Shown here piece after piece: positions 7,943 to 15,861 of a stretch of 64,000 nucleotides of DNA. Made by a program: the position numbers and the translations under genes. The notes under the pieces were generated by a model. The model was not told where the DNA came from, did no database searches, and saw nothing but the letters and a program-made list of their open reading frames with translations. Location of the stretch: assembly GCF_006539165.1 (NCBI RefSeq), contig NZ_BJMM01000032.1:1-64000 (forward strand), in the 5' to 3' direction. Source of the stretch: Streptomyces cacaoi (lineage in GTDB: Bacteria; Actinomycetota; Actinomycetes; Streptomycetales; Streptomycetaceae). Position 1 is the stretch's first letter, and each line of letters starts with the position of its first letter.

Positions 7943-10129
7943 TCAGGACGAGGACTTCGGCTTCGTCAGGTCGTAGAACGTGGCGTCCCCCGCCCGCACC
8001 GGTGTGAAGTGCCGCTCGACCCAGGTGGTGATCTCCGCTGCCGTGCCCCGGTTCCCGCCGGGACCGCCGGCCCCGCCGCCGGCCAGGAAGTAGTGGATCC
8101 GGCCCTGGGCGACGTACCGCCGGAACTGTGCCGGTGTCGGCGACGGATCGCTGCCGTTGAAGCCGCCGACGGCCATCACCGGCTCTCCCGTGGCCAGTTG
8201 ATGGCTCGCCGCGTTCTGCGAACCGACCGTCGCCGCCGCCCAGGTGTAGCGCGCGGCGTCCCGCCGCAGCAGCGCCGTGGCCCGTGCGGAGACCTCGGTG
8301 CCGTTGAGCAGGCCGCGCATGCCGCCGCCCGCGCCGTCGGGCCCGCGCCGCGCCTCACCGCCGCCTGAGCCGCCGGGCGGCACGCCTGCGCCCCGGGGCG
8401 CGCGGCCCTGCTGGGGCCGGCCTCGCGGGGTTCCGTCCGGGGACGGCCCGCCCCGCGCCGGCAGGCCCTGTCGCGTACCGGGTGTCTGCGGGCCGACGGG
8501 GGCACCCGGGCCGGTGGCCCGGTGGCCTTCGGCGGCCCGGCCCTGCCGGGTGCCGGGGCCGCCGCCGGGCGGTGCGGCCGGCCCGCCGCCGGGGCCGCCG
8601 CCGACGGCCGGGCCCGCCGAGACGATCGAGCCGCTCTTCGGTGTGCCCACCGTGTCGAGCGTGTACGCCACCGGTCCGGCCACCGCCGTCAGCAGCCCGG
8701 TCAGCACGGCACCCGCGCCGAACCACCGGGGCAGCCGCCGCGACCGCCACCCCGACAGCAGCAGCCCGCACGCGGCGAGGACGCCCGCCACCACCACCGC
8801 CCGGCGCAGCCACGGCAGCCACTCCGGCGAACGGGCCAGCAGCACGGCCGCCCACGCCGCCGTCCCGGCGACGGCCACCGCGAGGACGGGCAGGCACCAG
8901 CGGGCCCGGTCGCGGGAGCGCCACAGCAGCACACCGCCCATGGCCGTCACGGCCGCCACGTACGGCGCCAGCGCGACCGTGTAGTAGGCGTGGAAGATCC
9001 CGGACATGAAGCTGAAGACCCCGCCGGTGAGCAGCAACGAGCCGCCCCACAGCAGCAGCGAGCCGCGCTGCGGGTCCGTGCGCGGCGCCCCGCGGGTCAG
9101 CACGAGACCGGCGACGAGCAGCAGCAGGGCCGCCGGCAGCAGCCAGGAGATCTGCCCGCCCGTCTCCGCCCCGAACAGCCGGGTGAGGCCCGTGTCCCCC
9201 CAGCCGCCACCGCCGCCCGGCCCGCCGCCACCGCCGACGCTGCCCGTCTCGTCGCCGGTGATCCGGCCCAACCCGTTGTAGCCCAAAGTCAGTTCGAGAA
9301 AGCTGTTCGTCTGCGAACCGCCGATGTACGGGCGGGACGAGGCGGGCCACAGCTCGACGAGCGCCACCCACCAGCCCGCCGTCACCAGGGCGGCCAGGCC
9401 GCCGAGGAGCAGCCCACCCACCCGGCGCGCCATCCGGCCCGGCCCGCACGCCAGATACACCAGCGCGGCGACCGGCAGGATCAGCCACGCCTGGAGCGTC
9501 TTGACCAGAAAGGCACAACCGAAACAGGCGCCCGCGAGGACGAGCCACCGGGCCCGGGCGTCCTCCAGCGCCCGCTCCAGGAAGTACAGCGCGCACACCA
9601 GCAGCAGACACAGCAGCGCGTCCGGGTTGTTGAACCGGAACATCAGCGCGGCGACCGGGGTGAGCGCCAGCAGCGCTCCGGCGAGCAGGCCCGCCACCGG
9701 GCCGGTGCGGCGGCGCACGGCACCGAACAGCACACCGACCGAGGCCACGCCCATCAGGGCCTGCGGCACCAGGATCTGCCAGTGCCCCAGCCCGAAGAGC
9801 CGCACCGACAGGGCCATCGGCCACAGCGCGGCCGGCGGCTTGTCGACGGTGATGGCGTTGCCCGCGTCCAGCGAGCCGAACAGGAACGCCTTCCCGTCTG
9901 CCCCGCCGGCCTGCGCGGCCGCCGAGTAGAAGGAGTTGGCGTAGCCGGAGGCACCCAGGTGCCACAGGTACAGCCCCGCGGTGACGGCGAGCAGCGCCCA
10001 GAACGCCGGCCGCTCCCAGCGGGGCCGTCCGGCCCGGCGCGCACGCAGTCGGTCCCGCGCACGGAGCCCGGTCCCTTCACGGAACGGGTGGGACGAGGCA
10101 GTCGCGGCCCGGCCGGAGAGGACGGTCAT
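7943..10129 (-). CDS. ArnT/PMT-like membrane glycosyltransferase (GT83/GT39-like)
   Basis: A 728-residue polytopic membrane protein. An early loop holds the substrate-site acidic region FLFGSLDAGNAITVDKPPA, with the conserved DKPP of ArnT/PMT glycosyltransferases, followed by about ten hydrophobic helices. A glycine/proline-rich stretch (about residues 490-600, at 8330-8640) links the membrane part to a C-terminal extracytoplasmic domain with AVGGFNGSDPSPT. These enzymes move a sugar from a polyprenyl-phosphate carrier to an acceptor outside the membrane. The ATG at 10129 has AGGGAG upstream and overlaps the stop of the GT2-GtrA gene, whose product could supply the lipid-linked sugar. Confidence 0.88.
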   Translation of the reverse strand: MTVLSGRAATASSHPFREGTGLRARDRLRARRAGRPRWERPAFWALLAVTAGLYLWHLGASGYANSFYSAAAQAGGADGKAFLFGSLDAGNAITVDKPPAALWPMALSVRLFGLGHWQILVPQALMGVASVGVLFGAVRRRTGPVAGLLAGALLALTPVAALMFRFNNPDALLCLLLVCALYFLERALEDARARWLVLAGACFGCAFLVKTLQAWLILPVAALVYLACGPGRMARRVGGLLLGGLAALVTAGWWVALVELWPASSRPYIGGSQTNSFLELTLGYNGLGRITGDETGSVGGGGGPGGGGGWGDTGLTRLFGAETGGQISWLLPAALLLLVAGLVLTRGAPRTDPQRGSLLLWGGSLLLTGGVFSFMSGIFHAYYTVALAPYVAAVTAMGGVLLWRSRDRARWCLPVLAVAVAGTAAWAAVLLARSPEWLPWLRRAVVVAGVLAACGLLLSGWRSRRLPRWFGAGAVLTGLLTAVAGPVAYTLDTVGTPKSGSIVSAGPAVGGGPGGGPAAPPGGGPGTRQGRAAEGHRATGPGAPVGPQTPGTRQGLPARGGPSPDGTPRGRPQQGRAPRGAGVPPGGSGGGEARRGPDGAGGGMRGLLNGTEVSARATALLRRDAARYTWAAATVGSQNAASHQLATGEPVMAVGGFNGSDPSPTPAQFRRYVAQGRIHYFLAGGGAGGPGGNRGTAAEITTWVERHFTPVRAGDATFYDLTKPKSSS

Positions 10130-11550
10130 GACGGTGAACTCCCTGTCGTGTCGGACGAGTTGCCGGTGGCGCCCCCACCCGGGAGGTGGGGCCGGCGGGT
10201 CACGGGGCCGGGTCCCGAGCCGGGGGTGTCGGCCGCCGCAGCCGTTGCGGGGCCGTCCGCCTCTCGCGGGCCCCCGTCCGGCTCGGGGAAGACCCAGGCG
10301 CGGAAGAGGAGGAAGCGCAGCACCGTCGCGGCCAGGTTGGCGACGACGAGCACGGACAGTTCGGCGCCGGGTGAGGCGTGCGGGTCGGCGGCGGCGAGCG
10401 CCGCCAGCGAGCCGCTGGTGAGCAGCAGGCCGACACCGAACACCAGCAGGCCCTGCGCCTGGTGGCGCACGGCGTGCGCGCGGCCGGAGACACCGAAGGT
10501 GAGCCGCCGGTTCGCCGCCGTGTTGGCGAGCGCCGACAGCAGCAGCGCCAGCCCGTTGGCGAGCTGGGCGGCGGCCACTTGCCGCAGCAGCGCGTACAGC
10601 CCCAGATACAGCAGGGTGCTGAAGGCGCCGACCAGACAGAACCCCGCCAGCCGCCACGGCAGTTCACGGGGCACGCCCGCGAGCCGCCGCTCACGCGGAT
10701 CGTCCCCCGAGGGGCGGCGCAGCGCGTTCAGCGGCAGGGCGCCGACCGCCAGTGCGCGGCCGAGCCGCCAGATGCCCTTGAGGTCGTCGACGGCCGTCCG
10801 CAGGATGTCGACCCGGCTGTCCGGATCGTCCACCCAGTCGACGGGCACCTCGTGGATGCGCAGCCCCGCCCGCTCGGCGAGCACCAGCAGCTCGGTGTCG
10901 AAGAACCAGCCGGTGTCCTCGACGAGAGGCAGCAGTCGGTCGGCGACCTCGCCCCGCACCGCCTTGAAGCCGCACTGCGCGTCGCTGAACCGGGCCGCGA
11001 GCGAACGGCGCAGCAGCAGATTGTAGGAGCGGGAGAGGAATTCCCGCTTCGCACCGCGCACCACCCGCGCCCCGGCCGCCAGCCGGGTGCCGACGGCCAG
11101 GTCGGAGTGGCCGGAGATGAGCGGCGCGACCAACGGGAGGAGGGCGTTGAGGTCCGTGGACAGGTCGACGTCCATATAGGCGCGCACCGGCGCCGAGGAG
11201 CCGCCCCACACCTGGCGCAGCGCCCGGCCGCGGCCCTTCTGTTCCAGCCGTACGGCCTCCACCTCGGCGTACTCGCGGGCCAGCCGGCCGGCGATCCGCG
11301 GGGTGCGGTCGGTGCTGGCGTTGTCCGCGACGGTGATGCGGAAACCGTAGGGAAAGGCTCCGCGGAGGAAGGAGTGCAGTCGGCGGACGCAGGGCTCCAG
11401 CCCGGCCTCCTCGTTGTGGACGGGCACGACCACGTCGAGGACGGTCCCGGTGTGGGCACCGGGGCGCGCGGCGGGCAGATGCCGGCGTGCCGGCAGGAAG
11501 GCCGCAGGGTCGGGCGGCAGTGCTCCGCCGCCGGTCGTCTCGATGGGCAT
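10126..11550 (-). CDS. fusion of GT2 polyprenyl-phosphate glycosyltransferase and GtrA-like membrane domain
   Basis: A 474-residue protein. Residues ~38-270 form a DPM1-like GT2 catalytic domain: VVVPVHNEEAGLEPCV, then DNASTDRT, and the metal/nucleotide-binding YMDVDLSTDL (DXD). Residues ~300-430 have four hydrophobic segments of the GtrA type (LAGFCLVGAFSTLLYLGLYA, then LANTAANRRLTFG). GtrA proteins are thought to help flip the lipid-linked sugar, and here both activities sit in one chain. It is coupled by ATGA to the ArnT/PMT-like gene downstream. Together they form a complete synthesis, flipping and transfer set for modifying a surface polymer or lipid. The start site has no strong ribosome binding site. 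Confidence 0.9.
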   Translation of the reverse strand: MPIETTGGGALPPDPAAFLPARRHLPAARPGAHTGTVLDVVVPVHNEEAGLEPCVRRLHSFLRGAFPYGFRITVADNASTDRTPRIAGRLAREYAEVEAVRLEQKGRGRALRQVWGGSSAPVRAYMDVDLSTDLNALLPLVAPLISGHSDLAVGTRLAAGARVVRGAKREFLSRSYNLLLRRSLAARFSDAQCGFKAVRGEVADRLLPLVEDTGWFFDTELLVLAERAGLRIHEVPVDWVDDPDSRVDILRTAVDDLKGIWRLGRALAVGALPLNALRRPSGDDPRERRLAGVPRELPWRLAGFCLVGAFSTLLYLGLYALLRQVAAAQLANGLALLLSALANTAANRRLTFGVSGRAHAVRHQAQGLLVFGVGLLLTSGSLAALAAADPHASPGAELSVLVVANLAATVLRFLLFRAWVFPEPDGGPREADGPATAAAADTPGSGPGPVTRRPHLPGGGATGNSSDTTGSSPS

Positions 11551-11799
11551 GCCCGCACCGTTGCGTCCCGCGCTGTCCGACCGATGTGCCTGCGCTGTGC
11601 GCCCGCTGTGAATCCACCGCGCGAGGCGGTTCCTCGGCCGGGGCGCCGTCCCGTGCGTGCGAGCGGCATGCTGCCGGTGCCCTCGCGTGGCACGGGAACG
11701 GCGGGGCCTGTGCGGAACCGTTCGGCGGGAGCGGTCCTCGGGCAGGGCGGATGTGCGGGCAGGGAGTGCTTGCTCGTCCCGGTGCGGAGGCGGCCGGGG

Positions 11800-13374
11800 T
11801 CAGACGAGGCCGGCCGGGGGGCCCGGGGCGGCGGTCGGCAGGGTGACGGTGAAGACCGTGCTGCCCGGCCGGGAGGCGACGGTCACGGTACCGCCGTGCG
11901 CGCCGACGACGGCCCGCACGATGGCCAGTCCCAGCCCGGTGCTGCCGTGGGCGCGGGAGCGGGACGCGTCACCGCGCGCGAACCGTTCGAACACGTGCGG
12001 CAGGAACGCGGGCGGGATACCCGGCCCGTCGTCCGACACCTCGATCCGCACCGCTCCGGCCGCGTCCGGTGAGTGCACCCGGGCGGTGACGGTGGTCCCC
12101 CGGGGCGTGTGCGTCCGGGCGTTCGCCAGCAGATTGACGAGCACTTGGTGGAGCCGGTCCGGCGCGCCGCACACCACTGCCGGCGCCGTCGGCAGCGCCA
12201 GCCGCCAGCGGTGCCCCGGCCCGGCGGCGCGTGCGTCGCTGACGGCGTCGACGACGAGCTGTACCAGGTCGACGGTGGTGCGCTGGACGGGGCGTCCCGT
12301 GTCCAGCCGGGCGAGCAGGAGCAGATCCTCGACCAGCTCCGACATCCGCGCCGACTCCGACTCGATACGGCTGAGCGCGTACCGGGTGTCCGGGCCGATC
12401 TCCTCGCGCCCGCGCCGGGTCAGCTCCGCGTAGCCGCGCACCGAAGCGAGCGGGGTGCGCAGCTCGTGCCCCGCGTCGGCGACGAACCGCCGCACCCGCG
12501 TCTCGCTCTCGTGGCGGGCGGTCAGCGCCGAACCGACGTGCCCCAGCATGCGGTTGAGGGCGGCGCCGACCTGGCCGGTCTCGGTACGCGGATCGGTGTC
12601 GGCGGCGGGGACCCGCTCGCTGAGGCGCACCTCGCCGTGGTGCAGCGGCAGTTCGGCGACCCGGGTGGCCGTCCGTGCCATCCGCCGCAGCGGACGCAGC
12701 GCGAGCCGCACCGAGCCGGCCGCGGCGAGCCCGGCGGCGACCACTCCGGTCGCGGAGACGCACAGCTCGACGACGACGAGGGTGTCGACGGTGCCGGTGA
12801 CCGGGCTCGTCGGCAGCCCCACGAGCAGGACGGGGCCGCCGTCCACGGACACCGCCTCGACCCGGTGGTCGCCCAGGCCGGGCAGTTCCACGGTGTGCGG
12901 GCGGCCGTCGTGCGCCACCCCGGTCAGCGCCGAGGACTGCTCCCGGGACAGGCGCCGCGCGGTGACGCCGCCCGGCCCGGCCCCGTGTCGGCGCTGGACG
13001 CTGACGGCCGCCTCGCCGGCCTCGCCCGAGCCCTCGTCCGCGACGGCACCGACCGTGCCGACGGGCTGGCCGCCGCGGGTGAGGAAGCCGAGCGGATCGC
13101 CCGGCGGCGGTCCCGCGCCGGGCGGGCCTGCGGCCCGGTGCGCCACGTCGGCGAGCTGCCTGTCCAACTGCCGCTGGAGATGCGAGTGGAGGGCCACCGC
13201 GGTGACCGCGCTGATGACGGCGGCCACCACCGCGGTCAGCGCCACCGAGGCGAGCACCAGCCGGCCGCGCAGCGAGCGCGGCACGGCGGCCGGGGCGCGG
13301 AGCACGGCACCGAGCCGTGCGGTGGCCGCCGCGCGGAACCGCGCGGAGGAGGACGGGGGCACGGGAGCGGACAC
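11800..13374 (-). CDS. sensor histidine kinase
   Basis: A 524-residue membrane sensor. TM1 is at about residue 40 (LVLASVALTAVVAAVISAV), followed by an extracytoplasmic region of ~140 residues and TM2 with a HAMP segment (LRPLRRMARTATRVA). The HisKA box is ADAGHELRTPLASVRGYAEL (phosphorylated His). The ATPase domain has LVNLLANARTHTP (N box), VSDDGPGIP (G1) and HGSTGLGLAIVRAVV (G2). The start lies 5 nt after the response-regulator stop, so the two are co-transcribed. Its end is 249 nt before the GT2-GtrA gene on the same strand, suggesting it governs the glycosyltransferases. The signal sensed is unknown. Confidence 0.95.
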   Translation of the reverse strand: MSAPVPPSSSARFRAAATARLGAVLRAPAAVPRSLRGRLVLASVALTAVVAAVISAVTAVALHSHLQRQLDRQLADVAHRAAGPPGAGPPPGDPLGFLTRGGQPVGTVGAVADEGSGEAGEAAVSVQRRHGAGPGGVTARRLSREQSSALTGVAHDGRPHTVELPGLGDHRVEAVSVDGGPVLLVGLPTSPVTGTVDTLVVVELCVSATGVVAAGLAAAGSVRLALRPLRRMARTATRVAELPLHHGEVRLSERVPAADTDPRTETGQVGAALNRMLGHVGSALTARHESETRVRRFVADAGHELRTPLASVRGYAELTRRGREEIGPDTRYALSRIESESARMSELVEDLLLLARLDTGRPVQRTTVDLVQLVVDAVSDARAAGPGHRWRLALPTAPAVVCGAPDRLHQVLVNLLANARTHTPRGTTVTARVHSPDAAGAVRIEVSDDGPGIPPAFLPHVFERFARGDASRSRAHGSTGLGLAIVRAVVGAHGGTVTVASRPGSTVFTVTLPTAAPGPPAGLV

Positions 13375-13379
13375 CGCTG

Positions 13380-14222
13380 TCAGGCAGGCTTGAGCAGATA
13401 GCCGGCGCCGCGCCGGGTGTGGATCATCGGCGTCCGCCCGGCGTCGATCTTGCGGCGTAGATACGAGATGTACAGCTCGACGATGTTGGCCTGGCCGCCG
13501 AAGTCGTAGGACCAGACCCGGTCGAGGATCTGCGCCTTGCTGAGCACCCGCCGTGGATTGCGCATCAGGAAGCGCAGCAGCTCGAATTCCGTGGCCGTCA
13601 GCCGTATCTCCTCGTCACCGCGGCGAACCTCGTGGCTGTCCTCGTCCAGCACGAGATCGCCGACCACCAGGAGCGACGCGTCACGGACCGCGGCGGCGCC
13701 GGCGCGGCGCAGCAGCCCACGCAGCCGGGCGACGACCTCCTCCAGGCTGAACGGCTTGGTCACATAGTCGTCGCCCCCGGCGGTCAGCCCGGCGACCCTG
13801 TCCTCGACGGCGTCCCGCGAGGTGAGGAACAGCACGGGCAGCCCGGGCGACTCCCGCCGCAGCCGGGCCAGTACACCGAGCCCGTCGACGTCCGGCAGCA
13901 TGACGTCGAGTACCACGGCGTCCGGCCGCCACCGGCCCGCGCACCGCACCGCGCCCGCCCCGTCCCCGGCCGTCCGCACCTCCCAGCCCTCGTACCGCAG
14001 CGCCATCGCCAGCAGGTCCGCCAGCGCCGGCTCGTCGTCGACGACGAGCACCCGTACCGGGGACCCGTCCGGCCGGCGCAGGTCCGGATTCGCCCCCGCG
14101 GCGGGAGTGTTGTCGCAGGACGGGGGCGGGGCCGGGAACGCCGGGGACGTCGGGGACGCCGGAAACGGTGCTGGGCGGGGAGACGGAGCGGGCCCGGAGG
14201 GCGGTACCGCGGACTCGGACAT
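13380..14222 (-). CDS. OmpR/PhoB-family response regulator
   Basis: A 280-residue regulator. The receiver domain (from about residue 57) contains VLVVDDEPAL, the phospho-acceptor Asp in AVVLDVMLPDVDGLG, LTSRDA and the Lys in DDYVTKPFS. The C-terminal winged helix contains ATEFELLRFLMRNPRRVLSK and VELYISYLRRKID. The extra ~50-residue N-terminus is Pro/Ser/Ala-rich and probably disordered. An ATG further in might be used, but ATG 14222 has TTGGAG nearby. It is the first gene of the pair with the kinase. It probably activates the downstream glycosyltransferase genes. Confidence 0.95.
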   Translation of the reverse strand: MSESAVPPSGPAPSPRPAPFPASPTSPAFPAPPPSCDNTPAAGANPDLRRPDGSPVRVLVVDDEPALADLLAMALRYEGWEVRTAGDGAGAVRCAGRWRPDAVVLDVMLPDVDGLGVLARLRRESPGLPVLFLTSRDAVEDRVAGLTAGGDDYVTKPFSLEEVVARLRGLLRRAGAAAVRDASLLVVGDLVLDEDSHEVRRGDEEIRLTATEFELLRFLMRNPRRVLSKAQILDRVWSYDFGGQANIVELYISYLRRKIDAGRTPMIHTRRGAGYLLKPA

Positions 14223-14313
14223 GCTCCAAGGTTCGCTCCGGAGACTGAGAGCACCCTGTGCGGTGGCTGAGAATCCGCTGAGAGCCGCCGGCCCGGCGGG
14301 CCCGCCGTCCGGT

Positions 14314-15861
14314 TCAGTCCTCCAGGACCGTCGTGCGGTTCAGCGGGAGCCGGAAGGTCTCCCGGAAGGCGAGGAGGACCACCAGTGCGGACACCGCGCC
14401 CAGGCCCATCAGATAGAAGCCCGGGGCGACGGGGGTGCCGGAGAGCGAGACCAGGCCGGTGGCGACGAACGGGGCCGTGCCGCCGAGGAGCACATAGGCG
14501 GCCGTGTAGCCGATCGCCGAGCCGCTCGCCCGCAGCTGCGCGGGGAACATCTCCACCATCGCCGGCACGTTGGAGGTGCCGATCACCGCGACCAGGACCG
14601 CGAGGACCGAACCGCCCACCACGGCGCCCGGCAGCCCGGTGCCGATCAGCCAGAAGGCCGGGGCCGTGAGCACCGCGAAGCCCGTACAGGCGAGCAGCAG
14701 CAAGGGTTTGCGGCCCCAGCGGTCGCTGGCCGCGGCGGCCGGCGGGCAGGCCGCGCTGTAGGCGAGCATCGCCACCAGGCTGGCGAACATCGACTCCGCC
14801 TTGCTGTAGCCGACCTCCTCCGACATGTACGAGATCATGTAGCTGCTCATGAGGTAGTAGCCGACGGCGTTGGTGATGCTGTAGCCGAACAGCGTCAGCA
14901 CCTGTCGCCGGCACACCCGGGCGGCCTCCCGCAGCGGCGCCTTCTGCACCGCCTCGCGCCGCTCCATGGACCGGAAGACGGGCGTGTCCTGGAGCCGGGA
15001 GCGCAGATACAGGCCGATCAGCCCCAGCGGACCCGCGAGCAGGAACGGGACCCGCCAGCCCCAGGTGCGCAGATCGCCCTCGTCCAGCAGCGAGGTGAGC
15101 GCGAGGCCCACCAGGGACCCGGCGACGGACGCGATCCCGACGGTGAGCGGCACCACGCAGGCGTAGCGGGCGCGGCGGTCGTCCGGGGCGTACTCCATGA
15201 TGAACGCCGCGGCGCCGGTGTACTCGCCGCCGGTGGAGAAGCCCTGCACGGCGCGGAAGAGGAACAGCAGCAGCGGCGCCGCGATCCCGACGGTGGCGTA
15301 GCCCGGCAGCAGCCCGATGAGGAACGTCGAACCGCTCATGCACAGCACGCTGAGCGCCAGCATCCGGTTGCGGCCGATCCGGTCGCCGTACCGGCCGAAG
15401 AAGGCGGCGCCGAGCGGCCTGGCGATGAAGCCGCCGGCGAAGACCGCCCAGGTGGCCAGCAGCGAGGCCGTCTTGTCGTACTGCGGGAAGAACAGTCCGG
15501 CGATGGTGGCCGACATGACGGCGTACGCACCGGAGTCGAACCACTCGACGAAGTTGCCGACGGCGGTCGCGGCCGTGACCTTGCGGCGCACCGCCCGAGC
15601 GTTCGGGTCCTGCCCGGCGTCGCCGCTCCCGCTGCCGCCGGGGGCGCTCGCGTCGGATACGGCGGTGCCGGGTGCGGTCGCGCCAGGGGCGGCTGTGCCG
15701 GGGGAGACCGTGCCCGGGGAGGTGTCAGGCGTGGCGGGGTCCGGGTTCGTCGTCCGCGCGGCGGCCTTGTCCGCTGTCGTCGCGCGCGGCGCCGCCTGCT
15801 GTGCCGGTGCGGTCTGCTGTGCCGGTGGCGCCGCCTCCGGTCCCGGGTGCTCCGTCGTCAT
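14314..15861 (-). CDS. MFS transporter, metabolite:H+ symporter (MHS/ProP-like) family
   Basis: A 515-residue membrane protein. After a 90-100 residue Pro/Ala/Thr-rich N-terminus comes a typical MHS core: AVGNFVEWFDSGAYAVMSA in TM1, PLGAAFFGRYGDRIGRNRML in the TM2-3 loop, and RAVQGFSTGGEYTGAAAF in TM4-5. The last is the hallmark of proline/betaine, shikimate and dicarboxylate importers. ATG 15861 has an excellent AGGAGG site. The first 137 nt overlap the 3' end of the ligase gene in another frame, so translation of the two is probably linked. Neighbouring acyl-CoA ligase and hydratase genes suggest import of an organic acid. Confidence 0.85.
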   Translation of the reverse strand: MTTEHPGPEAAPPAQQTAPAQQAAPRATTADKAAARTTNPDPATPDTSPGTVSPGTAAPGATAPGTAVSDASAPGGSGSGDAGQDPNARAVRRKVTAATAVGNFVEWFDSGAYAVMSATIAGLFFPQYDKTASLLATWAVFAGGFIARPLGAAFFGRYGDRIGRNRMLALSVLCMSGSTFLIGLLPGYATVGIAAPLLLFLFRAVQGFSTGGEYTGAAAFIMEYAPDDRRARYACVVPLTVGIASVAGSLVGLALTSLLDEGDLRTWGWRVPFLLAGPLGLIGLYLRSRLQDTPVFRSMERREAVQKAPLREAARVCRRQVLTLFGYSITNAVGYYLMSSYMISYMSEEVGYSKAESMFASLVAMLAYSAACPPAAAASDRWGRKPLLLLACTGFAVLTAPAFWLIGTGLPGAVVGGSVLAVLVAVIGTSNVPAMVEMFPAQLRASGSAIGYTAAYVLLGGTAPFVATGLVSLSGTPVAPGFYLMGLGAVSALVVLLAFRETFRLPLNRTTVLED

